This document shows, one piece after another, positions 44,256-51,602 of a stretch of 64,000 nucleotides of DNA (position 1 is the stretch's first letter; each line of letters begins with the position of its first letter). The notes beneath the pieces were generated by a model. It worked only from the letters and a program-made list of their open reading frames with translations, was not told the origin of the DNA and searched no databases. Source of the DNA: Paenibacillus anaericanus (lineage in GTDB: Bacteria > Bacillota > Bacilli > Paenibacillales > Paenibacillaceae). The stretch spans positions 177,714-241,713 of the forward strand of contig NZ_RZNY01000001.1 in NCBI RefSeq assembly GCF_003994475.1, in the 5' to 3' direction. The translations under genes and the position numbers were made by a program.

Positions 44256-44422
44256 AGACTGAAGTTATTGGCTAGGAACTCGCCGTCCTTTTTGAGATGG
44301 TGGAACGATCCTGATAGATCCCGAACGATGATGTGAGTGTCATATTCCGTATCCACTGGATATGTCGTGCCTTCAATAAACTGACCCGGAACGGTTTGTT
44401 TGCATTTGATTTCTTTGATCAT
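44252..44422 (-). CDS. Small phage protein (56 aa)
   Basis: It begins MIKEIKCKQTVPGQFIEGTT and shows alternating hydrophobic residues suggesting a beta barrel (TEYDTHIIVRDLSGSFHHL). GGAGGTAATTCGG sits at ideal spacing before the ATG, and the stop overlaps the next gene. Family unknown. Confidence 0.75.
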   Translation of the reverse strand: MIKEIKCKQTVPGQFIEGTTYPVDTEYDTHIIVRDLSGSFHHLKKDGEFLANNFSL

Positions 44423-44462
44423 CCGAATTACCTCCGATAGATTAATAGATTTGGTTTATGGG

Positions 44463-46016
44463 TTAAGTGGCATCAACAGTGAGTTCCTTACCTCCGACCG
44501 CTCTTGCTGTAATCAGTTGCCCGTAGACAAGTGGTTTATCTGTGAATTCACCGTAGGAGTCGATGAAAGTAGGAGTGACTAAGCCTGATTGATTGTGAAG
44601 GAATTCTGTAAGCTCAAGACCTGCAGTAATCCGCTCACCCGTGGATAGACTCGTATAGTCCTTACCGTTCATTTGGATCATGAAGAATGCTTTAGGTTCG
44701 TCCGATGTTTTGTTGTACTCTTCTAATCTGACTGATAGTGTTTTGAACAATGCTTCTACCTTGCTTACCTGCAGTTGTGCTTCTTGTGCCTTGAATGCCT
44801 TGATCGCATCGAGAACAAAGATGGCGTCATTCTTAGCCTTTAATTCATCAACTTCGTTTTGCTTAGCTGTTGCCAAATCTGCGGTAGCTTTGGCGTGTGA
44901 ATCTACTAACCTCAATGTGTTAGTAATCTCGTTAACTCTAGCGGTTAAATCACTAACCGAATGTTCTGTATCTGGTAACAGCGGCAGTTCTTCCAACTCC
45001 GCAATGAGTTTTTTCTTATCTGCGATCAATCCGTTAACGCTAACGGCAATGGTTTTTAGTTGGTCTTTGTGAGTCTGCTCCGCCTGCTCCTTAGCATCAT
45101 CCTGAAGATCCTGACCACACGTTGAACATGTGCTCTTAACCTCTTTAGAAGACAACTCTGCATGTTCGGACTTCCCATCTGCGATTCGGTCAGAGAGTGT
45201 GGAAATACGATACTGAAGCTTTTCGCGTTCTCTGGATCGATCTGTTACTTTGCGAACATCTTGATCAAAGGTATCGATCTTATCCTGTAGACCGCCCAAC
45301 TCAGCTTCCAAAGCAGCACGGTCAATTTCAGGAGGGGTACCGTTTTCTTTCAATTGTTTGGCGCGGTCTTTCGCTACTCCTTGGGCTTGCTGGTGAGCTT
45401 TATCGTGCTTACCTTTAGCCTCTTTGTAATCTGACTCCATACCTGCAACAGACTTCTTCTTGAACTCTTCGGAGAGCCTGGCAGCCTGCGGATTAAACGA
45501 GATATCCTTCGCCTTCTGCTCTGGAGTAACGCGACTCATTTCTTCGAACACTTCTTTATTCGAAGGGGCTATCACATCTTTCATGACAAAATCCCTTTGC
45601 TTGGTCCAATGCAGGTTGAAAAAGTAAGCTGGATTATAAAGTGATAAGAAGGTGTCTTTATCGAATAGTCCACTGACAAATGAGTTGAATTCAGTCGCAG
45701 TCTTAGAAGACTCATCGATATGAAATTTGTTAGTTCCATTTACAACACTGCGTTTAAGAACATACTCTGTACCATCAACTTCAAGTGTGAGTGCAGAAGA
45801 TATGTCATCGTACTCGTATGTTGTTGGCGCTGGATCGAACTTGCCCCCCAGTAAATCCGTGCCATACAATGTCCATACGGGAGCTGTGCAGAGTGTTGAT
45901 TTACCCTCGCCGTTCTTGCCGGTGAAGCGAGTTATTTCGCCGTAGTTAACTTCTTTGCTTTGGACTCCAGCGAAGTTCTCAACGGCCAGTCTTACAAATC
46001 TAATTACCTTTGCCAT
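44463..46016 (-). CDS. SbcC/RecF-like AAA ATPase
   Basis: 517 residues. Walker A TGKNGEGKSTLC near residue 35, long coiled coils (about 180-400) around a zinc-hook-like CSTCGQDL, the ABC-type signature SLSTGERITAGLEL and Walker B-like VTPTFIDSYGEF near the end give the SMC/Rad50-type order. It is half the length of host SbcC and typical of phage recombination ATPases. A partner nuclease (SbcD-like) is not obvious; the MBL or MmcB-like protein could serve. AAGGAAGG precedes the ATG. Confidence 0.88.
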   Translation of the reverse strand: MAKVIRFVRLAVENFAGVQSKEVNYGEITRFTGKNGEGKSTLCTAPVWTLYGTDLLGGKFDPAPTTYEYDDISSALTLEVDGTEYVLKRSVVNGTNKFHIDESSKTATEFNSFVSGLFDKDTFLSLYNPAYFFNLHWTKQRDFVMKDVIAPSNKEVFEEMSRVTPEQKAKDISFNPQAARLSEEFKKKSVAGMESDYKEAKGKHDKAHQQAQGVAKDRAKQLKENGTPPEIDRAALEAELGGLQDKIDTFDQDVRKVTDRSREREKLQYRISTLSDRIADGKSEHAELSSKEVKSTCSTCGQDLQDDAKEQAEQTHKDQLKTIAVSVNGLIADKKKLIAELEELPLLPDTEHSVSDLTARVNEITNTLRLVDSHAKATADLATAKQNEVDELKAKNDAIFVLDAIKAFKAQEAQLQVSKVEALFKTLSVRLEEYNKTSDEPKAFFMIQMNGKDYTSLSTGERITAGLELTEFLHNQSGLVTPTFIDSYGEFTDKPLVYGQLITARAVGGKELTVDAT

Positions 46017-46089
46017 TTGCTAACCTTCCTTTCCGTGATATTATTGAGTTGTATATTTTCTTTGACCGCTCTCTACTGGGCGGCTTTTT

Positions 46090-46368
46090 TTATAGCTCTG
46101 CAAGTTCTTGCTCGAGCCGAGCGATTTCTTGGTTGATGGCCTTAACTACCAGAGTGTTAATCTCCCTGATCATCCCTGGCGAATCAACTTGTTCCTTGGG
46201 GCTAGTTGAGTTCAATTCCGTAAACAAGTTGCCGTACCTATCTTTAAATAAGATTTTTTCAGAACCAACAATGCGTTTGGATTGATCTACCAGCACACTG
46301 ATTTTTTTTATGATTTTACGAGACTTATCAACCCGTTCACCCATGTACTCCAATGTCTTATCGTCCAT
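46090..46368 (-). CDS. Hypothetical phage protein
   Basis: 92 residues, mostly helical, with heptad patterns (KIIKKISVLVDQSKRIVG; ARLEQELAEL at the end). Family unknown. GAGGGG precedes the ATG. Early operon member between the ATPase and another coiled-coil gene. Confidence 0.65.
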   Translation of the reverse strand: MDDKTLEYMGERVDKSRKIIKKISVLVDQSKRIVGSEKILFKDRYGNLFTELNSTSPKEQVDSPGMIREINTLVVKAINQEIARLEQELAEL

Positions 46369-46394
46369 GTTTTCCCCTCACTTTTCATTTATTT

Positions 46395-46997
46395 TCAATC
46401 GCCATTAAGCTCGATTTCCGCCGCCTTTTCTTGCAAACTCTTGAGCATTGAAGGAATATTCAGACGACTAATAATGTCAGCAGACAATTGTTCACGTAGG
46501 TTCTTCTCAAGGGTATTTAGGACGGTACCTTCTGCTTTTTGTCTAGCTTCAGAAATCAGAGTTGATACTTTGCTTTCCAACTCATTGCCCAAGATATCTC
46601 TAGCGAAATACTCAAATATCGTGTACTTAGCATCCCGCTCATAAGTGACGCGCTCGCCACGTTCGTTTAGGACTTTTCGTTGCAAGAAGTCGTCGAACTG
46701 TTTGCCTACAAATTCGGAAATAGATTGATACTTTACTTCCGATCCCCAACTGCTAGATTTGACTGGTATCTTCAAGTTCTGCAGCCTTTCCTGATAAACG
46801 GTCACCAGAAATTCATCCGTCACCTTATCGGCAGCTTCCTCGATTTTTGATTCGATAGTAGATTGCACTTGCTTTTCAACCTTGCTGATCAAGCGATCTT
46901 GCAACCCCCGGACAACTTCGTTTTTAATCTCGTCTGAGACACTGCCCGTTTCCGAATCAAACCAATTTAATTCCAATTCGACTTTCAATTTTGTCAT
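46395..46997 (-). CDS. Hypothetical phage protein, helical
   Basis: 200 residues, strongly helical and charged, with long stretches such as GLQDRLISKVEKQVQSTIES and EARQKAEGTVLNTLEKNLRE. No catalytic motif; possibly a structural or DNA-associated protein. GTGAGGA before the ATG. No family recognised. Confidence 0.65.
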   Translation of the reverse strand: MTKLKVELELNWFDSETGSVSDEIKNEVVRGLQDRLISKVEKQVQSTIESKIEEAADKVTDEFLVTVYQERLQNLKIPVKSSSWGSEVKYQSISEFVGKQFDDFLQRKVLNERGERVTYERDAKYTIFEYFARDILGNELESKVSTLISEARQKAEGTVLNTLEKNLREQLSADIISRLNIPSMLKSLQEKAAEIELNGD

Positions 46998-47072
46998 TGC
47001 AAATCCTCACTTTCGCTTCAATTTGGCTTCAAAACCCCGTTTTTGGCAAAAAAATAATAGGACTACTGATTT

Positions 47073-47273
47073 TCAGACTCTTGGAGGCCAGTTCCATTGA
47101 CCATATTCTGAGCCTTGTTTGACGCCAACTACTGGCAGTTGAACACCATCTCTAGTCCAAGCAGCTAGATTCACAGTGTCGTCATCATTAACTTTCACAA
47201 TGATTGCGGCACGTACTGATCCTGTTTCTGACATGAAGTAATGCACGATACGTCCGATTGTTGGTTCTTGCAT
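47073..47273 (-). CDS. Small conserved-looking phage protein
   Basis: 66 residues with a beta-barrel-like composition (TIGRIVHYFMSETGSVRAAI, DDDTVNLAAWTRDGV). Similar short proteins occur in phage late and early regions without known role. GCGAGGTGAAA precedes the ATG. Confidence 0.65.
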   Translation of the reverse strand: MQEPTIGRIVHYFMSETGSVRAAIIVKVNDDDTVNLAAWTRDGVQLPVVGVKQGSEYGQWNWPPRV

Positions 47274-47297
47274 TTGGTTTCACCTCGCTTTCTGATT

Positions 47298-47417
47298 TTA
47301 ATTACCTTGGCAGTCATCACATGTACGTGGATATCCAGGCTCTTTCATATCATCCATGTACTGGCCGCATTCATTGCACATTAGGCCGTTTAAGATCGAT
47401 TCAGTAACTTCACCCAT
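47298..47417 (-). CDS. Small zinc-ribbon protein (39 aa)
   Basis: Four cysteines in two knuckles (CNECGQYMDD and CDDCQ) predict a single zinc site. It begins MGEVTESILNGLM. GGGAGG lies 11 bases ahead of the ATG. Such mini zinc ribbons are common in phage early operons. Confidence 0.65.
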   Translation of the reverse strand: MGEVTESILNGLMCNECGQYMDDMKEPGYPRTCDDCQGN

Positions 47418-47460
47418 TGTCTTGTTCGCCTCCCTCCAAGCTCTCTACGAGTTGTTCTTC

Positions 47461-47811
47461 TCACCAATCATCAACAAGTCCAACGCTGATTCTAATAGCC
47501 TTACTTATGAGCCGCATATCCGTTTGAGATAAGTCCCCGATTTTTGATTCTAACCGCTCCTTATCTATGGTCCTGATCTGCTCCAGCATCACAGTTGAAC
47601 TGTTAGGCAATCCGTTGTCATTTCCCAATTGAACATGTGTAGGAATAGGTTTTTTATCTGCATCTGTGATGGCTGCGACAATAGTTGTCGTACTGAACCG
47701 GTTACCAACATTGTTCTGTATGATCAGCACTGGGCGTGTGCCTTGTTGTTCGCTGCCGCTACCTTGTCCAAGATTAGCCCACCAGAGTTCACCACGCTTT
47801 GGAAAGATCAT
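47461..47811 (-). CDS. MazF/PemK-type endoribonuclease toxin
   Basis: 116 residues. The MazF core is visible: RGELWWANLG, SEQQGTRPVLIIQNNVGNRFS (with the catalytic Arg), TIVAAITDADKKPIPTHVQL and the Thr/Ser near the NSSTVMLEQIRTIDKERL helix. MazF proteins cut single-stranded mRNA at short sites. No standard MazE gene precedes it; a 43-codon gene overlaps its ATG by ATGA and would be the only candidate partner. Located inside the phage early operon, it may act in lysogen maintenance or exclusion of other phages. Confidence 0.88.
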   Translation of the reverse strand: MIFPKRGELWWANLGQGSGSEQQGTRPVLIIQNNVGNRFSTTTIVAAITDADKKPIPTHVQLGNDNGLPNSSTVMLEQIRTIDKERLESKIGDLSQTDMRLISKAIRISVGLVDDW

Positions 47812-47939
47812 GCCAGCCACGCCTCCCATGTTCCTCGACGGACCCGACTAACAAAGTCCTCGAAGGTGATACCGTATCGAGCTTCGATGTTGAAGTAATC
47901 AAAGTATGTGCGGAGCTTAACACGCTGTTCATCCGACAT
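47808..47939 (-). CDS. 43-aa protein coupled to the MazF-like gene (candidate antitoxin)
   Basis: It starts MSDEQRVKLRTYFDYFNIEA and ends in a basic/aromatic helix (FVSRVRRGTWEAWLA). GGAGGGA stands 7 bases before the ATG and its stop overlaps the MazF start (ATGA). Typical MazE antitoxins are 70-95 residues with a DNA-binding N-terminus, so this would be unusually small. Role inferred only from position. Confidence 0.6.
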   Translation of the reverse strand: MSDEQRVKLRTYFDYFNIEARYGITFEDFVSRVRRGTWEAWLA

Positions 47940-48093
47940 TGCTATCCCTCCATGTTCCGCTTAACTGCTTACGGTACAATGTATATTGTTTACGTGCATG
48001 CAGAGCGATTAACAAGCGACCTCTACATTGCATGCGTTCCTCCATGGACAGGAAGAATGCCATTAACTCACGTAGTTGCCGATCAGTTTTCAT
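47929..48093 (-). CDS. Small basic phage protein (54 aa)
   Basis: It begins MKTDRQLRELMAFFLSMEER and is Arg/Lys-rich (LHARKQYTLYRKQL). GGAGGCAC is 9 bases upstream of the ATG, and the gene overlaps neighbours at both ends (4 bp and 11 bp). Family unknown. Confidence 0.6.
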   Translation of the reverse strand: MKTDRQLRELMAFFLSMEERMQCRGRLLIALHARKQYTLYRKQLSGTWRDSNVG

Positions 48094-48818
48094 ATAAGTT
48101 GTGCCTCCATCGACATTTGAGCGTTAGCTTGCTCTATATCCCGAAGCAGTTTACCGTGTGGCCGCCAGTCATGCACATAAGCCCTTGCCTTGTCGAAATC
48201 CTTGACTAAGGTGTTTTTGTAAGAGTTGGTATTGAAGTAACCTTTGAAGTCCTTCCAGAGAGCTGAGTATGTTTCGCCTCTGATCGTCTTGTCCAGATAA
48301 GCTGGGCTATCTTTGCCACCAAGTAAACTGACAATGCTCTTGTTTGCGAGCATCTGCAGGTCGTTCTGCTGTCCGTAATCAATTGTAGTGTTGTTCTCCA
48401 GCTTCTCGACACGAGATTCGAAGGCTTGAGTACGCTTGTCCAACAAGAATATAGCTTGGAGCTCTTGACTGAGATGAGTGTAAATATCTGATTTAACTGA
48501 GTAGTAGTCGTCGATCAGCATTTCGTAAGCGTCCCAAGCATGGTCTGTACCGAGTGACTTGGCGTGCATCCATGCACCTTTTTCAGTCCAGAGGTAGATA
48601 ACGTTGACGTTTGGCGAAACGTCATTTTGACGACTCGCTTTAAAGCTTCGCAATTCATCACCTTTTAGTGCGTAAAAGTGTTTTCCTTCTGCATAACGAT
48701 TTTCGTTTCTCTCAAAATTCTTACTGATAAGTTTGGTTACCGTACCCAACGATTCAGCCAATTGCGCTGTTGTTAATACTCGTTGTCCATTGTGATTAAT
48801 AATTTGAAGTTTGTTCAT
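48090..48818 (-). CDS. Antirepressor-like protein (ORF6N/ORF6C domains)
   Basis: 242 residues. The N-terminal ORF6N/Bro-like domain shows VLTTAQLAESLGTVTKLISKNFERN and VIYLWTEKGAWMHAKSLG. The C-terminal ORF6C half contains the helix VKSDIYTHLSQELQAIFLLDKR and ends in YFNTNSYKNTLVKDFDKARAYV. Such proteins act as phage antirepressors or early regulators. It lies near the start of the early operon, shortly after the Cro-like gene. Start at 48818, with AAAGGATGG upstream. Confidence 0.88.
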   Translation of the reverse strand: MNKLQIINHNGQRVLTTAQLAESLGTVTKLISKNFERNENRYAEGKHFYALKGDELRSFKASRQNDVSPNVNVIYLWTEKGAWMHAKSLGTDHAWDAYEMLIDDYYSVKSDIYTHLSQELQAIFLLDKRTQAFESRVEKLENNTTIDYGQQNDLQMLANKSIVSLLGGKDSPAYLDKTIRGETYSALWKDFKGYFNTNSYKNTLVKDFDKARAYVHDWRPHGKLLRDIEQANAQMSMEAQLI

Positions 48819-48831
48819 GTTCACCATCCTT

Positions 48832-49038
48832 TCAATTTTCTAAATCAAGTGCATTCAACGCCGATCTCAATCGGAGCAACCCTTCCTTGCCGCTAACACT
48901 GATTGATTTTGCAGGGATGTAAATGCCGTGTTCAGAGTCATAGCATTCAGTCTCTAAAATTGTGAGAGTTGTTGTTCCGCCACGTTGTACCACTGTTGCA
49001 ACTTGATCATCTGTGAGGCATACCGCCTGTTGTTCCAT
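48832..49038 (-). CDS. Small phage protein
   Basis: 68 residues (MEQQAVCLTDDQVATVVQRG...). No family. GAGAGGTG lies close upstream of the ATG at 49038. Two operator-like sites stand between this gene and the Cro-like gene: a repressor-type site at 49121-49137 and an ATACGG palindrome at 49086-49102, so its expression may be separately controlled. Confidence 0.65.
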   Translation of the reverse strand: MEQQAVCLTDDQVATVVQRGGTTTLTILETECYDSEHGIYIPAKSISVSGKEGLLRLRSALNALDLEN

Positions 49039-49085
49039 AACACACCTCTCAATCGGGAATATATTCCACAAACTTGTTGACGTTT

Positions 49086-49102
49086 ATACGGTTTTGCCGT
49101 AT
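49086..49102. promoter_or_regulatory. Operator ATACGG-type palindrome, site 1
   Basis: ATACGGTTTTGCCGTAT is a 17-bp imperfect palindrome (arms ATACGG / CCGTAT). The same arms occur at 52608-52624 in a promoter spacer. It lies in front of the 49038 gene. The binding protein is unknown; a phage HTH protein is likely. Confidence 0.65.
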
Positions 49103-49120
49103 ACTTCATCTTGTACATAA

Positions 49121-49137
49121 TTCTTAATTTCTAAGAA
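49121..49137. promoter_or_regulatory. Repressor-type operator, downstream copy
   Basis: TTCTTAATTTCTAAGAA overlaps the last codons and stop of the Cro-like gene at 49124. It is identical in 16 of 17 positions to the site at 49432-49448, so the same protein should bind it. Confidence 0.65.
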
Positions 49138-49360
49138 TTGCAGGGCGTAGTAACTCCGTCGGATTCAACTCAAGGTCTTCTACACTACATATCATTTCTA
49201 CCTCATCAGCATGTAGGGCGGTCGAACCATCCATCACACGATAGAACCTCCCAACAGGTATACCGGATTTAACGGCGACATCCCTCAGCGGGACGCCTTT
49301 TGCAGAAATATGCGTTCTAATCCTTTTAAACAAAGGTTCGACGTTATTTGTATCTGCCAA
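49124..49360 (-). CDS. Cro-like XRE-family HTH protein
   Basis: 78 residues. An HTH is visible in KGVPLRDVAVKSGIPVGRFYRVMDG (quoted key part: LRDVAVKSGIPVGRFYRVM). It is the first early gene on the minus strand, divergent from the repressor at 49560, the classic Cro position. TTG start at 49360 with GGAGGT 7 bases upstream; a GTG at 49369 overlaps that site. Confidence 0.82.
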   Translation of the reverse strand: MADTNNVEPLFKRIRTHISAKGVPLRDVAVKSGIPVGRFYRVMDGSTALHADEVEMICSVEDLELNPTELLRPAILRN

Positions 49361-49394
49361 GGCATTCACCTCCGTTCTATTTGGTTTTAGCCGA

Positions 49395-49519
49395 TTCCTA
49401 GTTTCTAAGAATTTCGGTGAGTCAAATATAACTCTTAATTTCTAAGAATGCAACCCCTTTTTCTAAATTAATTTTCTTAGTTTCTGCGTTTCTAGGAATA
49501 AGTTCTCTGTTTCTCGGAT
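49395..49519. promoter_or_regulatory. Lysogeny switch: operator array and early promoter
   Basis: At least four sites of the form TTCTnnnTTTCTnnGAA occur at 49395-49411, 49432-49448, 49482-49498 and 49503-49519 (the last two degenerate), with a partial one at 49474. On the minus strand a promoter TTGCAT (49453-49448), 17-base spacer, TATATT (49430-49425) has the second site as its exact spacer. Repressor binding there would block early transcription. Confidence 0.75.
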
Positions 49520-49559
49520 ATTATGTTAATATCGATTATCAAGGAGAGGTGAATAACTG

Positions 49560-49934
49560 ATGCTACCGGTCTACGCAAAACGTCTGAAAGAAGCACGTTT
49601 AAAAGCTAAACTTACACAGGTTGAAGTAAGGCAAAATTCAGGGATTAACAACAAAACATTGAGTGGGTATGAAAACGGTGTGAGTGAACCTGATTACGAG
49701 ACTTTAAAGGTTCTTTGTGATCTCTATGGCGTAACAACTGACTGGGTCCTTGGAAATACAAATAATCCCCACAGCGAGTTGACCAAGGCTGAAAGGGATT
49801 TGGCAGGTAAAGTTATTTTAGGTGATGATTCTTTTGTAGATGTTCCGATTGAATTTGAAGGACGTATGTTAACGAACGAGGAAAAGATTAAGCTTCAAGA
49901 GTTAGCGAAACTGATTCTTCGAAAAGACAGTTAA
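49560..49934 (+). CDS. Phage repressor, XRE-family HTH
   Basis: 124 residues. The HTH is KEARLKAKLTQVEVRQNSGI plus NNKTLSGYENGVSEPDYETL (residues ~8-50), typical of short CI-like repressors. The C-terminal half (NNPHSELTKAERDLAG...) is helical and has no peptidase motif, so induction is not by LexA-like self-cleavage. AGGAGAGGTG precedes the ATG. It faces away from the early operon with operators between. Confidence 0.87.
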   Translation: MLPVYAKRLKEARLKAKLTQVEVRQNSGINNKTLSGYENGVSEPDYETLKVLCDLYGVTTDWVLGNTNNPHSELTKAERDLAGKVILGDDSFVDVPIEFEGRMLTNEEKIKLQELAKLILRKDS

Positions 49935-50019
49935 GATATTCTTGAATTAGTGCATTACTCTCCTGAGTGTCGTCAGATATCGATCTTAGAAAGTTAGCTG
50001 CATCAATAGTATTATTCAT
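49888..50019 (-). CDS. Possible antisense small gene overlapping the repressor end (43 aa)
   Basis: On the minus strand a 43-codon acidic ORF (MNNTIDAANFLRSISDDTQE...) starts behind GGGGGT at good spacing and overlaps the last 47 bases of the repressor gene. It is opposite to both neighbours. Real or not is uncertain; its transcription would be antisense to the repressor. Confidence 0.3.
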   Translation of the reverse strand: MNNTIDAANFLRSISDDTQESNALIQEYLNCLFEESVSLTLEA

Positions 50020-50074
50020 AATGTTTACCCCCATCTTACTTATGGATTTAGATAAAATGATACGGAGGACTCTT

Positions 50075-50302
50075 ATGGCGCTTACCCTCGGGAAGTGCCT
50101 ATTGCGTTCCTGCCGTGAAGCAGCCGGGATAACTCAGGCGGATTTGTCTGATCGGCTGCATAAGGTGCTCGGCTTGTCGGTGTCGCCACAACTCATCTCG
50201 CTATACGAAAATAACCGCCGCCCAATGCCCCCGCTTAATATGCGGGGTGTGTGCATCATTCTCGGTTGTACCGAGGCCGATCTTTACGAATGGCCAAGGT
50301 AA
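50075..50302 (+). CDS. Second XRE-family HTH protein
   Basis: 75 residues. LLRSCREAAGITQADLSDRLHKVLG and PQLISLYENNRRPMPPLNMR show the XRE helix-turn-helix (quoted key part: AGITQADLSDRL). CGGAGGA precedes the ATG by 6 bases; the frame upstream to 49967 lacks a ribosome site. It follows the repressor on the plus strand and may bind the ATACGG palindromes or the main operators. Confidence 0.8.
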   Translation: MALTLGKCLLRSCREAAGITQADLSDRLHKVLGLSVSPQLISLYENNRRPMPPLNMRGVCIILGCTEADLYEWPR

Positions 50303-50518
50303 TGACGCAATAGGACGGAGTAGATATCTTACTGCTCCACCCCGGGCGAAACTCAACAATGTTGTATACATAACTTTTGTCAACAAAAATATTATGACGG
50401 TTCGTAATACCTATTAAATCCCATATATGACCAGTTGTAAACTTAAATTGGGGCGCTGAATTTCATACATAATACGACAACATATTACAAATCCCTTATG
50501 GTATTATTGATTGGTTCA

Positions 50519-50553
50519 ATAAAAAGAGGCCTCCATCTTTGGAGGTCTCTTTT
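50519..50553 (-). terminator. Terminator of the agr-LytTR operon
   Basis: AAAAAGAGGCCTCC and GGAGGTCTCTTTT pair around ATCTTT (one G-T and a small mismatch) and end in TTTTT on the minus strand. Bases 50303-50518 ahead of it hold no gene that I can support. Confidence 0.88.
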
Positions 50554-50558
50554 CTCGT

Positions 50559-50942
50559 CTATGCTATTGATATCGCTGGATTTACAAGTATAAGTTCATT
50601 CTCAACATCTTTATACCTATGGAAGGCAATCGGACATCGTTTAGAATTTTTGTCGATTTGGTGATCAAAGTAAGCAACCTTATATATCTTGTCCAGCCAA
50701 ACTATCTCGTCCACATTCAAAGCATTACTTCGATCCACTACACTAAATCGATAACCACTGTTATTTAAAACTGTTACCCAGTATTTCAGTGGACCGACCA
50801 TGTAATACTGGTTGTCCTTGGTGTGAACAAAGATACTGTCTTTAACTTTGGGGTTGCACTCCAGGAAGATGATGTCGTTAACCTTGAGAGAGAACATGCC
50901 TTGTTTGCCCTGGACATCCCTGGTTACTGTTAGACAGCCCAT
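50559..50942 (-). CDS. Stand-alone LytTR DNA-binding regulator
   Basis: 127 residues made up almost wholly of a LytTR domain: SLKVNDIIFLECNPKVKDSI, FVHTKDNQYYMVGPL and FSVVDRSNALNVDEIVWLDK follow the IxYIE...T...F..V(H/D)RS.(I/L)VN pattern. There is no receiver domain, so it is not a response regulator; activity is probably set by a membrane protein, as in HdrR/HdrM and BrsR/BrsM of streptococci. It is last in the cassette. ATG 50942 (GGAG 9 bases upstream) is favoured over TTG 50957. Confidence 0.82.
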   Translation of the reverse strand: MGCLTVTRDVQGKQGMFSLKVNDIIFLECNPKVKDSIFVHTKDNQYYMVGPLKYWVTVLNNSGYRFSVVDRSNALNVDEIVWLDKIYKVAYFDHQIDKNSKRCPIAFHRYKDVENELILVNPAISIA

Positions 50943-50959
50943 CCGGATCAACTCCAATG

Positions 50960-51079
50960 CTATTTTAATAATTCTTCAGGTGTTTCTCCGTTGTAAATAT
51001 ACCAAAAGCTCGCTGGTTGAACGGATATTTCTGCAAACTTTGTGAGTACGCTCGCCATTGCAAATGCCATCATTTTCAT
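50960..51079 (-). CDS. agrD: AgrD-like peptide signal precursor (39 aa)
   Basis: An amphipathic N-terminus (MKMMAFAMASVLTKFAEISV) is followed by core and tail QPASFWYIYNGETPEELLK. Aligned with staphylococcal AgrD, the TPEEL tail matches VPKEL and the five-residue ring would be Ser-Phe-Trp-Tyr-Ile, with Ser in place of the usual Cys, i.e. a lactone. It sits directly between AgrB and the LytTR gene; its ATG follows the AgrB stop by one base behind GGGGGG. Confidence 0.8.
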   Translation of the reverse strand: MKMMAFAMASVLTKFAEISVQPASFWYIYNGETPEELLK

Positions 51080-51080
51080 A

Positions 51081-51602
51081 TCACTCACCCCCCTTCCGGT
51101 GAATTAGTGTAAGCGATTGAGCAAGAAAACTAATTGCAATAACGGGTGACGCTATAACTAAATTTGCAGCTACTAACAAAAATGAAATCACTTTAAGTTT
51201 TGGATAGTGCTCTTTTTTAATTCTTGATTGTTTCTCTATGTTGGATGGGGAAAATATAAGCACGAGTATAAGACTTATTGCATTTGCACCTTGTAATGAA
51301 ATGGGGGAAAAATGAATCAAAGACATAACGGTAAATGCCCCTGTAGTACAGAGAACACATTGCATACCAGATTTGAGATGTATTCCTCCTGATACTTGCC
51401 GAAGAATTGCATATGAGACTAGAATAATAGCAATTTCCTTTGTCCTACCAGTGAACAAAGATATTGTAAGAGTAGCTGCAATGATGAATACAGCGTTAAG
51501 AATTAATGATAAAGAGTACTTCAAAACATTGATCGAAGTAGGGTGCTCAGGGGCAGCTGCCTTGATCCTCATTGCCATTTGTAACGCTATTGATTCAATC
51601 AT
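51081..51602 (-). CDS. agrB: AgrB-like peptide-processing membrane protease
   Basis: 173 residues with about five hydrophobic segments. The catalytic pair of AgrB is present: RQVSGGIHLKSGMQC gives His75 and Cys82 in the H-x6-C spacing of the family. AgrB cuts the AgrD tail and cyclises the peptide at the membrane. The first ~35 residues form an amphipathic cytoplasmic helix. It overlaps the upstream membrane-protein gene by 8 bp; ATG 51602 follows AAGGA. Confidence 0.9.
   Translation of the reverse strand: MIESIALQMAMRIKAAAPEHPTSINVLKYSLSLILNAVFIIAATLTISLFTGRTKEIAIILVSYAILRQVSGGIHLKSGMQCVLCTTGAFTVMSLIHFSPISLQGANAISLILVLIFSPSNIEKQSRIKKEHYPKLKVISFLLVAANLVIASPVIAISFLAQSLTLIHRKGGE

Noticed and set aside
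50303..50518. LytTR-type direct repeats in the gap downstream of the LytTR gene
   Set aside because: GTT-containing ninemers at about 50398 and 50432 match the consensus poorly and are 34 bp apart rather than about 21-23.
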